From Symsagittifera roscoffensis (Eukaryota; Xenacoelomorpha; Acoela; Convolutidae): a DNA stretch of 64,000 nt. Location of the stretch: positions 32,465,704-32,529,703 of the forward strand of contig NC_087070.1 of the NCBI RefSeq assembly GCF_963678635.1, given 5' to 3'. How positions within the stretch are numbered: position 1 is the first letter of the stretch; each line of letters begins with the position of its first letter. Under the pieces are notes generated by a model. That model ran no database searches. It saw only the letters and a list, made by a program, of their open reading frames with translations, and was not told the origin of the DNA. The position numbers were made by a program, and so were the translations under genes. Below, one piece after another: positions 1-13,328 of this stretch.

Positions 1-1070
1 CATATGAAATCATATCATATCTAAACAAATCAAATCTTTTCTTAGCACAATATATCACATCATATCAAATCATAGCATTTAATATAATATCACAACATGT
101 CAAATCATATCACATCATGTCAAATCATATCTTATCATATTATATCAAATCATACCATGCCATATCAAATCATAACTCAAATCAAATCATATCATATCAT
201 ATCATATCGTATCAAATCATATCGTGTCACATCATGTCAAATCATATCATACCATATCATATCCTATCATAGCATGTCACGTCATGTATTGTCATGCCAC
301 ATCATATCACATCACACTACAAGAAATTGTATCAAATCAAATCACATCAAATCATATCATATCAAATCATATCATATCATATCAAATCATTACATATCAT
401 ATCATTTTAAATCTCATCAAATCATATCATACCATTTCTAGTCAAAATATTTCTCGTCATATCATATCTTATTTTATCATACCATATCATATCAAACTAA
501 ATCATTCCATATCATTTCATATCAAAACATACCACATCACAAAAAAAGATACCACATCATAACAAATCGTAACATATCATATCATATCAAATCGTATCAT
601 CTCATATCAAACCAAAACATTGCAAATTAATTCATATCGTATCAAACCAGATCAATCCATATCATATCATGTCAAATCATATATAATATCATATCATATC
701 AAATCATATCATGTCACGTCATGTATTGTCATGTCATATCAGATCACATCACATCGAAAGATATCGTATCAAATCATATCACATCAAATCAAATCAAATA
801 ATATCATATCAAGTCATCTCATCTCCTACCATTTTAAATCTTATCATATCATATCATACCATTTCCAATCAAGAGATTTCTTATCATATCAAATCATATC
901 AAATCTTACCACATCATAAAAATTCGTACCACATCATAACAAATCATATCATATCATATCACATCAAATAATGTCAGATCATAACAAATCATTTCATATC
1001 AAATCATATCATATCATATCAAACCAAATCATTTCAAATCAAATCATATTTTATCAAATCATATTCCATA

Positions 1071-1870
1071 TCATATCAGATCTTGTCAAATCATTGAATA
1101 TCACATCATCTCGAATCAAATCATATTCTATCATATAATATCAAATCATATCTTATCATATCATATCATTTCTAATCATACAATATCATATTTTGTCAAA
1201 TCAAATCATAATCTATTATATAATATCATATCATATCATATGATATCATATCACATCATGTCATAACATAAAAAACCAAATCATTTCTAATCAACTCATA
1301 TCTTATCAAATCATATCATTCCATATCATATCAGATCTTGTCAAATCATTGAATATCATATCACATCGAATCAAATCAAATTCTATCATATAATATCACA
1401 TCATATCATATCATATCATATCATATCATTTCATATCATATCATATCATATCATGTTCAATCGTATAATATCAAACTCTATCGAATCAAATCATAATCTA
1501 TTATATAAAATCATATCATATCATATGATATCATATCACATCATGTCATATCATAACAAACCAAACCAAATCATTTCAAATCAACTCATATCTTATCAAA
1601 TCATATCATTCCATATCATATCAATTCATGTCAATTCATATGATATCATATCATATCAAATCAAATCAAATTATAACAAATAATATCACATCAGATCATA
1701 TCATATCATATCATATCATATCATATCATATCATATCATATCATATCACATCATATCATATCACATCATTTCATATCAACACACGCCAAATCATTTCAAA
1801 CCAAATCATATCTCATCAAATCATATCATTCCATATCATATCAGATCTTGTCAGATCATTGGATATCATA
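1071..1870. repeat. Short higher-order repeat in the satellite (~255 bp)
   Basis: A recognisable variant string around AGATCTTGTCAAATCATTG recurs near 1,078, 1,331 and 1,841. The spacings are about 253 and 510 bp, one and two periods of a ~255-bp higher-order unit. The copies differ at scattered pentamers, as expected after unequal exchange. Confidence 0.65.
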
Positions 1871-2102
1871 TCATATCGAATCAAATCAAGTTCTATCATA
1901 AAATATCACATCATATCATATCATATCATATCATGTCCAATCGTATAAAATCAAAATTTATCGAATCAAATCATAACCTATTATATAACATCATATCATA
2001 TCAAATGATATCATATCATGTCATGTCATATCATAACAAAACAAATCATTTCAAATCAAATCATATCTTATCAAATCATATCATTCCATATCATTTCAAA
2101 TC

Positions 2103-3908
2103 ATGTCAAATAATATAATATCATATCATATCAATTCAAATCATATTCTATTATATAATATCACATCAGATCATATCATATCATATCATATCATATCATA
2201 CCATATCATTTCATATCATACCAAATCATATCATATCATGTCATCTCATATATCGTACCATTTCAAATCATATCAAATCATATCATACCATTTTTAATCA
2301 CAAGGTTTTCTTATCATATCTTATCATATCATATCTTACCATATCAAATCAGATCAAATCTTATCATTTAAACTCATATCAAATCAAATCATATCATATC
2401 TTATCCTATCAAATCATATCATATCATATCATATCCTAGCAATTCAAATTATTTCAGATCAAACCACGTCATAACAAATCACATCATATCTATCACATCA
2501 AATCACTGATATCATAACATATCATATCACATCAAATGATACCATACGATAACATACCACACCAAGTCAAATCATATTCTATCATATCATATCTTATCAT
2601 ATCATATCGCATCATTTCATATCATACATATCATATCAAATCGTATCATATCAAATCATATCAAAACAAATCATTTCAAATCAAATCATATCGTATCAAA
2701 TCATATGAATTCATATCAAATCAATTCATACCATGTCATATAAAATCATATCAAATCAAATCATATCATATCATATTGTATCATATCATATCGTCTCACG
2801 TCATGTATTGTCATATCACGTCATGTATTGTCATATCATAAGTCATATATAATCACTTCAAAGTATATCATATCAAATAATATCACATCAAATCATATCA
2901 CATAGTATCATATCATATCATGTCATAGCATATCAAGTCATCTCAAATCTTACCATTGCAAATCTTATAAAATTATATCATACAATTTCTAATCATAAGA
3001 TTTCTTATCATATCATATCATATCATATCATATCATACTTAATCATTTCATATCATATCAAATCATACACCATCATAACAAATCAAACCACATCATAACA
3101 AATCATATCATATCCAATCACATCCAATCATGTCTTATCATAACATATCAGATCAGATCAAAATAAATCAAATCATATCAAACCAAACCATATCAAACCA
3201 AATCATTTCAATTCAAATCATATTTTATCAAATTATATCATTCCATTTCATATCATATCAAGCCAAATCATATTATATCATATCTTAACAAACCAAATCA
3301 TTTTCTATCAAATCATATCAAATCATATCATATCATATCACATCATAACATGTCATATCGTATCAAACCAATTCGTTTCAAATCAATTCATATCCTATCA
3401 AATCACATCGTTTCAAATCATATCACATATTATCAAGTCATATAATATCATATCATATCGATTCATATCATATGTTAACGCATCAAATCTTTTCTTATCA
3501 CAAAAATCACATCATATCATGTCATATTATATCATATCATCTCACAACATGTCAAATCATATCATATCATATCATATCATATCTTATCAAATCATTTCTT
3601 GTCATATCACATCATATCACATCACATCAACAAATTTCGCATCAAATCCTGTCACATCATATCGTATCATATCATATCATATCATGTCATTTTATATCAA
3701 ATCCTATCTTATCATATCATATCATATCATATCATATCATATCATATGGTCTCACATCATATTATAAGTTGTCCAATCAAACCATTCGATATCATATCAT
3801 ATCATATCATATCATATCGTATCATATCATATCATATCATAACATATCATATCACATCACATCATATCAATTAATATCATGTCAAATCTTATCATATCAT
3901 ATCATATC
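2103..3908. repeat. Higher-order satellite unit, copy 1 (~1.8 kb)
   Basis: A series of rare-variant landmarks in this stretch is repeated in the next unit. Examples are the string near 2,105 repeated at 3,910, the one at 2,242 at 4,053, the one at 2,539 at 4,350 and the one at 3,066 at 4,855. The offset is 1,811 bp in the first half and about 1,789 bp later, so the copies are collinear with small indels. Confidence 0.85.
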
Positions 3909-5500
3909 ATGTCAAATAATATAATATCATATCATATCAATTCAAATCTTATTCTATTATATAATATCACATCAGATCATATCATATTATATCATATCAT
4001 ATCATATCATACCATATCATTTCATATCATACCAAATCATATCATATCATGTCATCTCATATATCGTACCATTTCAAATCATATCAAATCATATCATACC
4101 ATTTTTAATCACAAGGTTTTCTTATCATATCTTATCATATCATTTCATATCATATCAAATCAGATCAAATCTTATCATTTAAACTCATATCAAATCATAT
4201 CATATCATATCTTATCCTATCAAATCATATCATATCATATCATATGCTAACAATTCAAATTATATCAGATCAAACCACGTCATAACAAATCACATCATAT
4301 CTATCACATCGAATCACTGATATCATAACATATCATATCACATCAAATGATACCATACGATAACATACCACATCAAGTCAAATCATATTCTATCATATCA
4401 TATCTTATCATATCATATCGCATCATTTCATATCATACATATCATATCAAATCGTATCATATCAAATCATATCAAAACAAATCATTTCAAATCAAATCAT
4501 ATCGTATCAAATCATATGAATTCATATCAAATCAATTCATACCATGTCATATAAAATCATATCAAATCAAATCATATCATATCATATTGTATCATATCAT
4601 ATCGTGTCACGTCATGTATTGTCATATCACATTATATATAATCACTTCAAAGTATATCATATCAAATAATATCACATCAAATCATATCATATAATATCAT
4701 ATCATATCATGTCATAGCATATCAAGTAATCTCAAATCTTACCATTTCAAATCTTATAAAATTATATCATACAATTTCTAATCATAAGATTTCTTATCAT
4801 ATCATATCATATCATATCATATCATACTTAATCATTTCATATCATATCAAATCATACACCATCATAACAAATCAAACCACATCATAACAAATCATATCAT
4901 ATCCAATCACATCCAATCATGTCTTATCATAACATATCAGATCAGATCAAATTAAATCAAATCATATCAAACCAAACCATATCAAACCAAATCATTTCAA
5001 TTCAAATCATATTTTATCAAATTATATCATTCCATTTCATATCATATCAAGCCAAATCATATTATATCATTTCTTAACAAACCAAATCATTTTCTATCAA
5101 ATCATATCAAATCATATCATATCATATCACATCATAACATGTCATATCGTATCAAACCAATTCGTTTCAAATCAATTCATATCCTATCAAATCATATCTT
5201 ATCAAATCATTTCTTGTCATATCACATCATGTCACATCACATCAACAAATTTCGCATCAAATCCTGTCACATCATATCGTATCATATCATATCATATCAT
5301 GTCATTTTATATCAAATCCTATCTTATCATATCATATCATATCATATCATATCATATCATATCATGTGGTCTCACATCATATTATAAGTTGTCCAATCAA
5401 ACCATTCGATATCATATCATATCATATCATATCATATCATATCATATCACATCACATCATATCAATTAATATCATGTCAAATCTTATCATATCATGTCAT
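3909..5500. repeat. Higher-order satellite unit, copy 2 (~1.6 kb)
   Basis: Collinear with the preceding 1.8-kb unit. The offset falls from ~1,789 to ~1,616 bp between landmarks at 5,140 and 5,247, so this copy lacks about 170 bp that copy 1 carries around 3,420-3,590. Near-identity of long stretches points to a recent tandem duplication. Confidence 0.82.
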
Positions 5501-5790
5501 ATCATGCCAAATGATATCAAATCAAATCATATTATATCAAATCAAATTATTAACGTAACATATCCTGCGATACCATGTCATGTCATATCAAATCACAGCA
5601 TTTCCTATCACATCTTATCATATCGTTTTCAATCAAATACTATCATATCATATCATAGCATATCAAATTATAACATATCCGTTTAAATCTTGTCATATCA
5701 TATCATATCATATCATATCATATCATATCATATCATATCATATCATATCATATCATGTCAAATCGCACTACGTTTTACCATACCACATAA

Positions 5791-8046
5791 ATATGTCCAA
5801 AATTAAATGGAATAACCGAGTTTTTGTTCTATCGAATGAAAAAGGGGGAGAGTTTTGTATTCGGTTGTGTTTTGATTTGTTTTCTTCCTATTCTTTTTTT
5901 TCCACGCAAAATTAAGTACCACAAATTATAATCTGAATGGTCCGAGTGGTATATCATAAAAATCCTTTTCAGTCTTGTTTTGAAAGACTCTGAAAAAATT
6001 TTAAAATTTTTTTATCAGTGCGAGAAAAATCGGTTTAAAGTTTTTGTGTTTTAGTCAAAGTTCGAGCGAGTAAAGCAATCGAACAAAATTAGTTATATAT
6101 GATAATCAGCAGCAAATAATGAAGTAGAATTGTTTTACTTATCCTACTGCTTCTGGGGCATATTTGGTTGATATTTTTTGTAAAAGTTTTTTTTTCTTTT
6201 TTTTTTCGTTTATTTATTTTTTGAAAACAATTGTAGTCGTTCATGCTGAATTCAGCTCTTTTTTATAGGTTGGTAAAGTTCTATCATTACACGACGCCTA
6301 AGAAAAGACAAGTTTAGAAAAACTGAGAATGTGGTGGAACATTCTGTGATATTCTTGTGTTATGCTTGCTATACTTAAGGTTATCAATGGTTTGAGCTGC
6401 TGAGAAATTTTTTTATTAGAAATCAATCAGAGCTTAGCAATTATCATCGAACAAAAATTTCAAATGTTTGCGGCCACTTTTTTGATTAACCGTTCGATGT
6501 TTGATAAACAGTTTATATATCTTGTAACAGTGGCTGTTCTCATGAACGAGAGAACGACTGATAGAAATTTTTCAGCCTATCAGAATCGTAGAAAACCGTG
6601 TCATAATCTTAAATTCTACATGATTACTGCAGTAAGTCGGATACGAAATGGACACACAGAAAAAAAGTATCTCCCTGTAGTCTACCCTTGCATTGAGCCA
6701 AATAGTTTTTAAATAATTCATTTTGAGAAAATTCTCTAGCAACTGTTTTAAATTAAACCAGCTTATCCAACAGTTTCTATAATGATAGCTAAAAATGGAT
6801 TGTTTTTTGTTTGTTTGCTTTTGTTATTTGTTTTTCATAATCCCACTGTAACTTTTTTCTTTTTAAAAACGCTGTATAGTCTATTTTTTCTTCTGCCTCA
6901 TTTTTCTCCTGACTCATTGACTCTATCGGATAATTGCAATAAAATTTTTTTCGATCTATTTCCAAAGATTTTGTGTATGAATCATCAGTCAGAAAGATAA
7001 TATCCTGTCTATTACTTGACAAAAATGCAAAGGTGGTAGATTTTTTTCCAGTTTGCAAGTAATCGCAATGTCAAGTACAAAATGACAAATCTAGAGGCAA
7101 AAAATGCAATATTTGGGTTAATTGGCTTGCATTGCTTCATAAAGAAATGCATGATTAGGCCAAATAGCAAGCTGCCCTATTTTGGTTTGGATTGATTTGT
7201 GAGTTTGATTCATTCGCCGTTACATACGCATTATGCTACGAAATGTATAGCGTGTTTCCAAAGACTTTTAATGTTCCAAAAAACGATCGCAGGTGAGATA
7301 TCAAGGGTTTCAATATCTTCCAAATGGCGTAGTTTTTTCCAATACTATTCCATATTAAACCAAAGGCAGGCTAATTCGTCAAAATAATGAGTGAGAAGAC
7401 TCAAAACAATGATGAAACAAGGCGAAGAAGACTTTTGAAGACTTTTGTATATGGATTTTGTTTTTGCTAAAACTACCCTTGAATTTCTTTGTAAATTTAG
7501 AACTCAGGACGTCAAATTTTTCTTATAGTACAAAAATAGTTAAGCATAGTTCATTTTACATATGATCTACACTCTCAATCACAAGCAATTATCATGAATG
7601 TTTTGCGCTAAAAGTCATTTACACGGGATTTCATGGAGGTAACGGAGCCTTTGTTCATATGTAAATTGTAAAAGAGATTAGGGAAGGAAACAGAAGCGCT
7701 ATTATAATGTATGGTGGTGCATTTCCGAGAAGAAAAAAAGCGGTTAATTTCTAATTAAGATGAGCGGTTTCAAGGAGTACGAAGAGTGCTCATTGCTTTT
7801 TTTTTAGCTTGGGGGCAGAGCTGTTATCCTCTCGCAGGATCATTAATCATCCTCATACTTAAGTTCTGTGAAGAAAGGTTGTGAAAGGTCATATTGAAAT
7901 CTTTATACAAAATAATAGTAATCATTCATTCAAATACTCGGGTTATTCAATCAAATGCAAACCTATGGTAAATCGATGTTCCATTCAGATTCAGTCCTAT
8001 AATTATTGATGCCATGTATTACAGAGTTCGAATTACTCTTTGAAGC
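5791..8046. other. AT-rich intergenic sequence, no gene recognised
   Basis: Unique-looking AT-rich sequence between the satellite and the 3' end of the sterol desaturase gene. Open frames are short and show no family motif. About 100 bp around 5,840-5,960 resembles 34,730-34,830, so at least one dispersed repeat is present. No exon could be supported. Confidence 0.6.
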
Positions 8047-8639
8047 TTATGTTATTCTTCTTTGAGTCGTCAAAATGCTCAGTTTCCTGCACAGTTTTCG
8101 GTGCTTCAGTTCGTCCAGTTTCGGAACTGCGGTTCTCGGTAAATCGGCCGACAACACACGATTTAGTAGCTTCTTCTTCGCTTCCAAAAGAGGAGTCGGC
8201 TGAACGGCGAGAGTGTCCAAGAACATGAACTCCGAGTTCCAAGTCGGGAAGCGACTCGTACCGCAAACGACGTCCCAGAAAGTGGAAATATGTCCGAAGT
8301 TCTTTACGAGAAACTTATGATGACCCGAATGAAAAGCTGAACCGACGAGATACTTCTGGAATTTAGTGCAGACGTCAAAATATCCCTCGTGTACTCCGAA
8401 AGCGGACAGGTGTGAAAAGACGAGGAGAGTCATGAAGGTTATCAGGTGCATGGGGAACAGATAGCAGCCAGCCATATACGGAAGTCCGGTCATGAAGCTG
8501 TCGAGGGGGTGGAAGGCGTAGCTGGCAAAGGGGGTGGGGATGACGAACTGGTGGTGTCGTTTGTGCACGTGTCGGTACATGATGGGCAGGTGGGCGAAGC
8601 GGTGCCACCAGTACACTTCAGCGTCCGCAATCACCATTA
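8047..8639 (-). CDS. SC5D: SC5D coding exon 3 (catalytic histidine boxes)
   Basis: Starts after TTTCTAG, restores the frame of exon 2 (split Ile codon), carries all three histidine boxes and ends at a TAA. The C-terminal ~60 residues after FPTWNSEF are a polar tail without a recognised motif. Confidence 0.92.
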
Positions 8640-10206
8640 CTAGAAACGAAAACATCTCAATAAGTTAGGGGCCTAAAGCTATTTTTGCGCTCAGAGACGT
8701 CTGAAAAAGGACCATAAGGTCTCATGGTCATCTCTCAGGCTTAGGTTAAATGGTTGTGAAAGCAGTTTTATAACAACCATCAGGGTTATAGTAGTCCGAA
8801 AACAGTTTATTATTCTTTAAAAATTTCCTAATAAAAGAAGCTTTAGATTTCTCCTAAATTACTCTTAAATTATCAAGAATCAGGCTCAAATTAATAGATT
8901 TTTACTCGGTTCGGAATTGAGAGTAAAACATAGTCGAACTTAAAAGTTGAGCGTACGTCATGAATTGGCTTAGAGCTTTAGGACGTCATTCATAATATTT
9001 TTCCTAAGGATAAGATTCATACAAAATTGACGAATGCAAGTATTTTAGATGCTTGTTCTGTGATGGGATGTCTTTCTTTCGCCCCTATCAAGGAGCGCAG
9101 ATCCTAAACGTCCTTGACCTTTTGACCTTTTGAGTTTTTGAGTTGTAAGTGGAAAGAACTGGCCTCATTAAAAACCAAGATCAAAACCATGAAAAAGCTT
9201 AGAAAGACCTTACAAATTTTATGCAAGCCTCATTTCGTACATGTTTAAAATTCCTCGCATAGATATTCTCCCAATGTTGGAATATTGTGGGTTTTTAAAT
9301 CAGTTCTCAATTTAAACTCACTGATGAAGATGACAGCCGCTTCTTGTGCGAATGAGGGGTCCCTACAGCAATGGAGTCCAGAGTAGCCCAGACGCATGGG
9401 CGCCCACAGCACTATGGCCATAGGAGGGGTCCATAGAAGTGTGCCGAAGGACACTTTCAGTTCACGCCAGATCTGGTTCTGAAAAGTGAAATAAAATTGA
9501 AATAATCGACAAGATTATTGGAATTAACGAAAAACAGTTGCAGTAACTGAGCAAAGTTTCGTTAGTTAAACTGAATGAATAAAAAAAATCTTTCAATTAA
9601 TGAAATCAAAACCATTCTGTTTGAATTTTTTGAAAAATATTCCAACTTTCTGTTGATAATTAGGTACTACTATTCAGTTCTCTTACTAAGTGTTACATTA
9701 TGAAACAAAAAACAAAACAATTTAATCAATTTTTGCGCAATTTGAAAATTTTTGCTATGCAATGCATAAAATATATGTGCTGTGTTCGGAGAACAACATT
9801 TCTAAAAGAATTAAAAGTTAGGCTCAGATACTTTTCTCACGATATAGTTTTTGATGAAGCTGATATTTTTGGCATTTTTAATTTTAGTGTTTTTTATTCT
9901 AGTCGCAGTGATACACTTAATTTCCGGAATATCTTTGTTAGTTTTTACCTTCAGAAACAGAGCATGGTTCAACTGTTTCTTGTCGTAAAAGTACTCGAAT
10001 CCAAACCAGGCTGAAATCAAGTACAGACACGTGAATAGGATCGTGAACAAAGCCCAGTAGAATACAAACAAAATCGGACAAAAAATCGAATCTTGAATAA
10101 ATGTTTCCCAGCAAAACGAGACGTCGTTTAGAGAATAGCCGAACAAAGCGGTTTCGAAACGATTCACGAAGTCTCGAACCCCTGTATTATCGCCATAACT
10201 TTGCAT
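8047..10206 (-). CDS. SC5D: Lathosterol oxidase (sterol C5-desaturase)
   Basis: Three coding exons, 10,206-9,949, 9,478-9,322 and 8,639-8,047, join with GT-AG introns (470 and 682 bp) in compatible phases and give a complete 335-residue protein; animal SC5D is about 300. The enzyme introduces the C5-C6 double bond in lathosterol to give 7-dehydrocholesterol, using O2 and electrons from cytochrome b5 at the ER membrane. The three histidine boxes of the fatty acid hydroxylase superfamily are present: HRFAH (151-155), HKRHH (164-168) and HSGHH (242-246). SC5D-specific stretches include IPTPFAS.AFHP.D (172-185) and HALFLKNQ across the first splice. Hydrophobic segments precede the boxes. The start was chosen at MQSYG because a likely 3' splice site lies just upstream (10,217/10,218), suggesting a 5'UTR intron. 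A start at 10,263 in the same frame is the alternative. The assignment is firm; the first exon boundary is less so. Confidence 0.93.
9322..9478 (-). CDS. SC5D: SC5D coding exon 2
   Basis: Begins NQIWRELK after a CTTTTCAG acceptor and ends one base into a codon before a consensus GTGAGT donor. It encodes residues 87-138 plus the first base of codon 139, mostly a membrane-spanning stretch. Confidence 0.88.
9949..10206 (-). CDS. SC5D: SC5D coding exon 1
   Basis: Encodes residues 1-86 with a long hydrophobic segment (about 36-65) and ends HALFLK. The donor follows AAG as GTAAAA, phase 0. The residues around the junction match the vertebrate enzyme's DHAL...FLKNQ region. Confidence 0.85.
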
Positions 10207-11503
10207 ATCTTGAAGAACTGACAAACAAGTTTGTTTATTTTTGAGGCTTCTTTCAAAGTTCAAATTTTTAGAGGAGCGTTAGACACTGAAAATTGGTGGA
10301 AATGTTGAAAAGTGATCCTTTCTGAAATTTTAAATTAAGTTCGGGTCTCCTTTGCTCCAAATTATTGTTTAAATTTGTTGCTTTTGTTTAGCAAGACAGG
10401 TGTGAAAACATGTGTTAAATTGGTTTGTGAGGTGAAGCTAAATCTATTTTTTATTGATTCAATTCAAAAATAGTAAGTATGTTTTGTGATAGCATTAGCA
10501 ATAGAACCCGGGTTCATTGGAAATTTCGAAACTTCAATCGAAATTTAGTTCAACTGATTGAAACACATCCCAATCAAAAGAAAACGATACTGACCTATCT
10601 GAATTCAGTTCGCAGTGAATTCGTCAGAACCTAATGAAATTTAGTTCAAGTTCTCATTTTTTGATATAGTTCCGATTGTTCAGCTCCCAGTTTTTAGGGT
10701 CACTCAGGGTCACTCAGTCACGTCGATTTTTCAGGGGTGGTTTAGTTAAAAGGCGGTTTCAAAGCTTTAACAATTTTCAATTACCACAATGGTATGTGCC
10801 CAATCTGAAAGTCAGCAAAAAAGTGCTGCGAGGATGACATGATTGGTTTCTCGTGAAGCAAAAAGTGAGTTTAACAAGCTCGCCGATATATACACTCGAC
10901 ATGTCATATAATAGTATTATAAATAAAGATGTGCGACTGGGTTATTCAAAAACACCCTTGTTATAATTGACCCTTCAGTGAAAACTTTTATAAAATAATG
11001 AAAAGTTTATTGTAAAATTTTAAATATTATTACTACTTTTCTAGGTGTTTGTTTATTAGTAAATCAAAAAAAGATCTGAAATATTTCAAAAAACGTGTCA
11101 CCGCTACGACAATTTTCTACTAAATTTTTGTACTAAACTTAACTGAGACCTCGTGACCGAATAGAATTGCAGGCACATGCAGAGCAGAGTCCTATCAAAT
11201 TCCTGTCAAACGAAATACTGAAGCTCCAAACTCTGGAGGTTTTTGTAATTCACCGTAACTTCAAAGCTCTAACAAGACTTTTTCAATGAGGTAATTCGAA
11301 GCTGTCCTTCCAAGTTTTTTTGAATTATTTTTGTTGAGTGCTAAGATTTATTCATCGCTGTTTACCATCAAGTTTCTTTTTTGATTTTTTCTAAACAACT
11401 ATTCGTACTTTCCCTGATTAGATATAAAAATTCTATAACTGTCGCCAAAAAATGACTGAATCTCCACTGTTTCTAAGTGTATTAAAAAAGAAGAAATATT
11501 TTT
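10207..11503. other. 5' flank of SC5D, nothing recognised
   Basis: AT-rich sequence upstream of the gene. A candidate 3' splice site at 10,217/10,218 suggests an untranslated first exon further right, but neither that exon nor a promoter can be placed from sequence alone. Confidence 0.5.
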
Positions 11504-11511
11504 GTTAAAAA

Positions 11512-11623
11512 CAGGGGCGGATTTAGGGGTTTCTCGAGAGGGGCGGGGGTTCTGGGTCGGCAAGGGGTCGAATCCCTGAATGGGGTGGGGTCGCGTCCGC
11601 CCCTCCCCCTAAATCCGCCACTG
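11512..11623. mobile_element. hAT-like MITE A (CAGGGGCGG family)
   Basis: A 112-bp element with terminal inverted repeats CAGGGGCGGATTTAGG / CCCTAAATCCGCCACTG. It is flanked by GTTAAAAA (11,504-11,511) and GTTAAAAG (11,624-11,631), an 8-bp target duplication with one mismatch. TIRs of this form and 8-bp duplications are typical of hAT elements. It has no coding capacity. Confidence 0.82.
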
Positions 11624-11631
11624 GTTAAAAG

Positions 11632-12017
11632 CAGTAGCGGATTTAGGGGGCGGACGCCCCCTTTTAGGGATTCGCCCGCTGACTACCCAAAGGATCCCCC
11701 TTTGGTGCTATTTTAATACCTTCGTTTTTGTTTTGCTGACCCTGAAGTTTTTGAAAAGGCAATAGTTTATATTGCTTTTGAGGGGGGAGTGCGCTTAAAA
11801 GCTTAAAAAAACCCAATTTTTTGGTCAAAACTGTCCAAAAAGGGCCTAAAAACGCCTTTTTTGACATGTTTGTTTCAAAAACTCGCCTGTAGAAAATTAA
11901 GCATAAGCAGGGTCTATTTAGTGATTTGGGAGCGCTCGGAAAATCAATTTGGTTGACAAAAACTTCGAACATTTTTTGAAAATCCACCCCTCTCGAGAAA
12001 ACCTCGATCCACCCCTG
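11632..12017. mobile_element. hAT-like MITE B (CAGGGGCGG family)
   Basis: A 386-bp non-coding element starting CAGTAGCGGATTTAGGGG and ending GATCCACCCCTG, with GTTAAAAG exactly on both sides (11,624-11,631 and 12,018-12,025). The left target copy is shared with MITE A, so the two elements stand head to tail separated by a single 8-bp target. Confidence 0.85.
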
Positions 12018-12025
12018 GTTAAAAG

Positions 12026-13328
12026 AGTGTTATTTTTATCAAGGTCTCAGAAGTTCTGAAATTTGATTGCTATTAATTGCACTCTCATATCACAAATTAA
12101 TAAAAGCTATTTATTAAAACTGAGTTCGCTAACTTCACACAAAAATAAGGTCATGCAAGGTCAACTAGTTTTGATAAATAATTATTCTGGAGCATAAAAG
12201 GTCATTCGGTCAAACAGTTTTTGGAATTGCATATCTTTCCGGATTCGATTCAGCAGATGTAACAAAAGTATATTTGTATAAAAAGAAAAATATTGAAACC
12301 CAAGCATTGGTCTTAAAAAAGTAGAAAAAAGATTGGTTCAAAATTAGAAAATAATAGAAATAAAATTGTGTAGAGAGTTATTTATAGATTTTATCCGGAA
12401 AAAGATAAATGCGGTTATTTACTATGTACCAGAGCAAAGAGAACACCACCTGTAACTTTATTGGTTTCTATAAATCTCTAAAAATATCAAAATATCCGAT
12501 GACAAAAAATTTCCAGTTGCGCCATGAAGCTTTCTTTTATAACCTTTTATAGTGACCTCAGTTCAACCCTCATTATAAATTATCATGCGGTTTATGCGAA
12601 ATGGAAAGGATCTTTCAAAGCAAGTAAAAATAATTAGCCATAGACCAGAGAGCTTTTCAGATTTCCAAATTGATATCAACCTCTCAAAAATCGGTGCTTT
12701 TTATCTTCTAATTAAAAGTTTTTTTTTCAAATCTGACAAGAGTTATCCATCTGTTGCATGTTTAAAAACGGAGTTAAATTTTGACAATTATTTTCCAGAT
12801 TTTGAGAAATTTAAATTGAAAAATTCACAAAAAAACTGTGGCCTAGAAAGAGGATCCATGGAATCACCTTCGTCGTAAAATTTCATTGCATCATAAATTT
12901 CTTTATTTTACGTAAATTTCTGTTTATGGCGACAAACGGCTTCTTGCAAGCACAAGTTTAATCAAGTTTAGAAAGCAGATGATTACAAATTCCAGATAGA
13001 ACCATGAACGAAAATACTGAATAAACCAGCCGAATTATACACCATCCGAAAGTTATGTTACCGAGTATATAACCCAGTCAAAAATTAGTTCATTTGATTT
13101 AAACTTTCGTAACTGTTACATAATTTTTAGAAAACCCTAGTGTAACATTTACGTCTTTTTGGACCTCTGAATGGGTAAGTGGCATAAAATTTTATTGGTT
13201 CAGATACCACAGTCAAATAAAACAAGCACAGGCGATGATCTAAATTTTGATTATGAGGCGCTTTCAAAAATTTGTTAACATATTTTTTGGTCAAGTTAAC
13301 ATATTCTTTTTCCCAGCTGTCCCAAGAC
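12026..13328. other. Intergenic, no gene recognised
   Basis: AT-rich sequence. The longest open frame (12,585-12,878, plus strand) shows no family motif and has the composition of its surroundings. Confidence 0.5.

Larger units (their letters stand above)
1..5790. repeat. ATATC-type pentanucleotide satellite array
   Basis: Almost every base belongs to five-base units of the form NNNTC, chiefly ATATC with AAATC, ACATC, ATTTC and GTATC variants. The TC pair keeps a five-base phase for kilobases while the other three positions drift. The plus strand is very poor in G. Long open frames on the plus strand encode monotonous YHIIS-type five-residue cycles, because a 5-bp unit read in threes repeats every 15 bases; they are not genes. 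The array ends abruptly near 5,790 in ordinary AT-rich sequence, while the left end runs off the window, so its full length is unknown. Confidence 0.97.

Noticed and set aside
1-5790. CRISPR-like regular repetition
   Set aside because: No spacers of constant length between constant repeats; the genome is eukaryotic.
97-5915. More than a dozen open frames of 60-150 codons in the first 5.8 kb
   Set aside because: All encode YHIIS-type cycles of the pentamer repeat; no start context, no composition of real proteins, and frames overlap each other.
8040-8643. Plus-strand and second minus-frame open frames over SC5D exon 3
   Set aside because: Overlap a strongly supported catalytic exon in other frames.
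11560-11590. tRNA T-arm-like GGTCGAATCC
   Set aside because: Lies inside a hAT-like MITE and no acceptor or anticodon arm can be formed.
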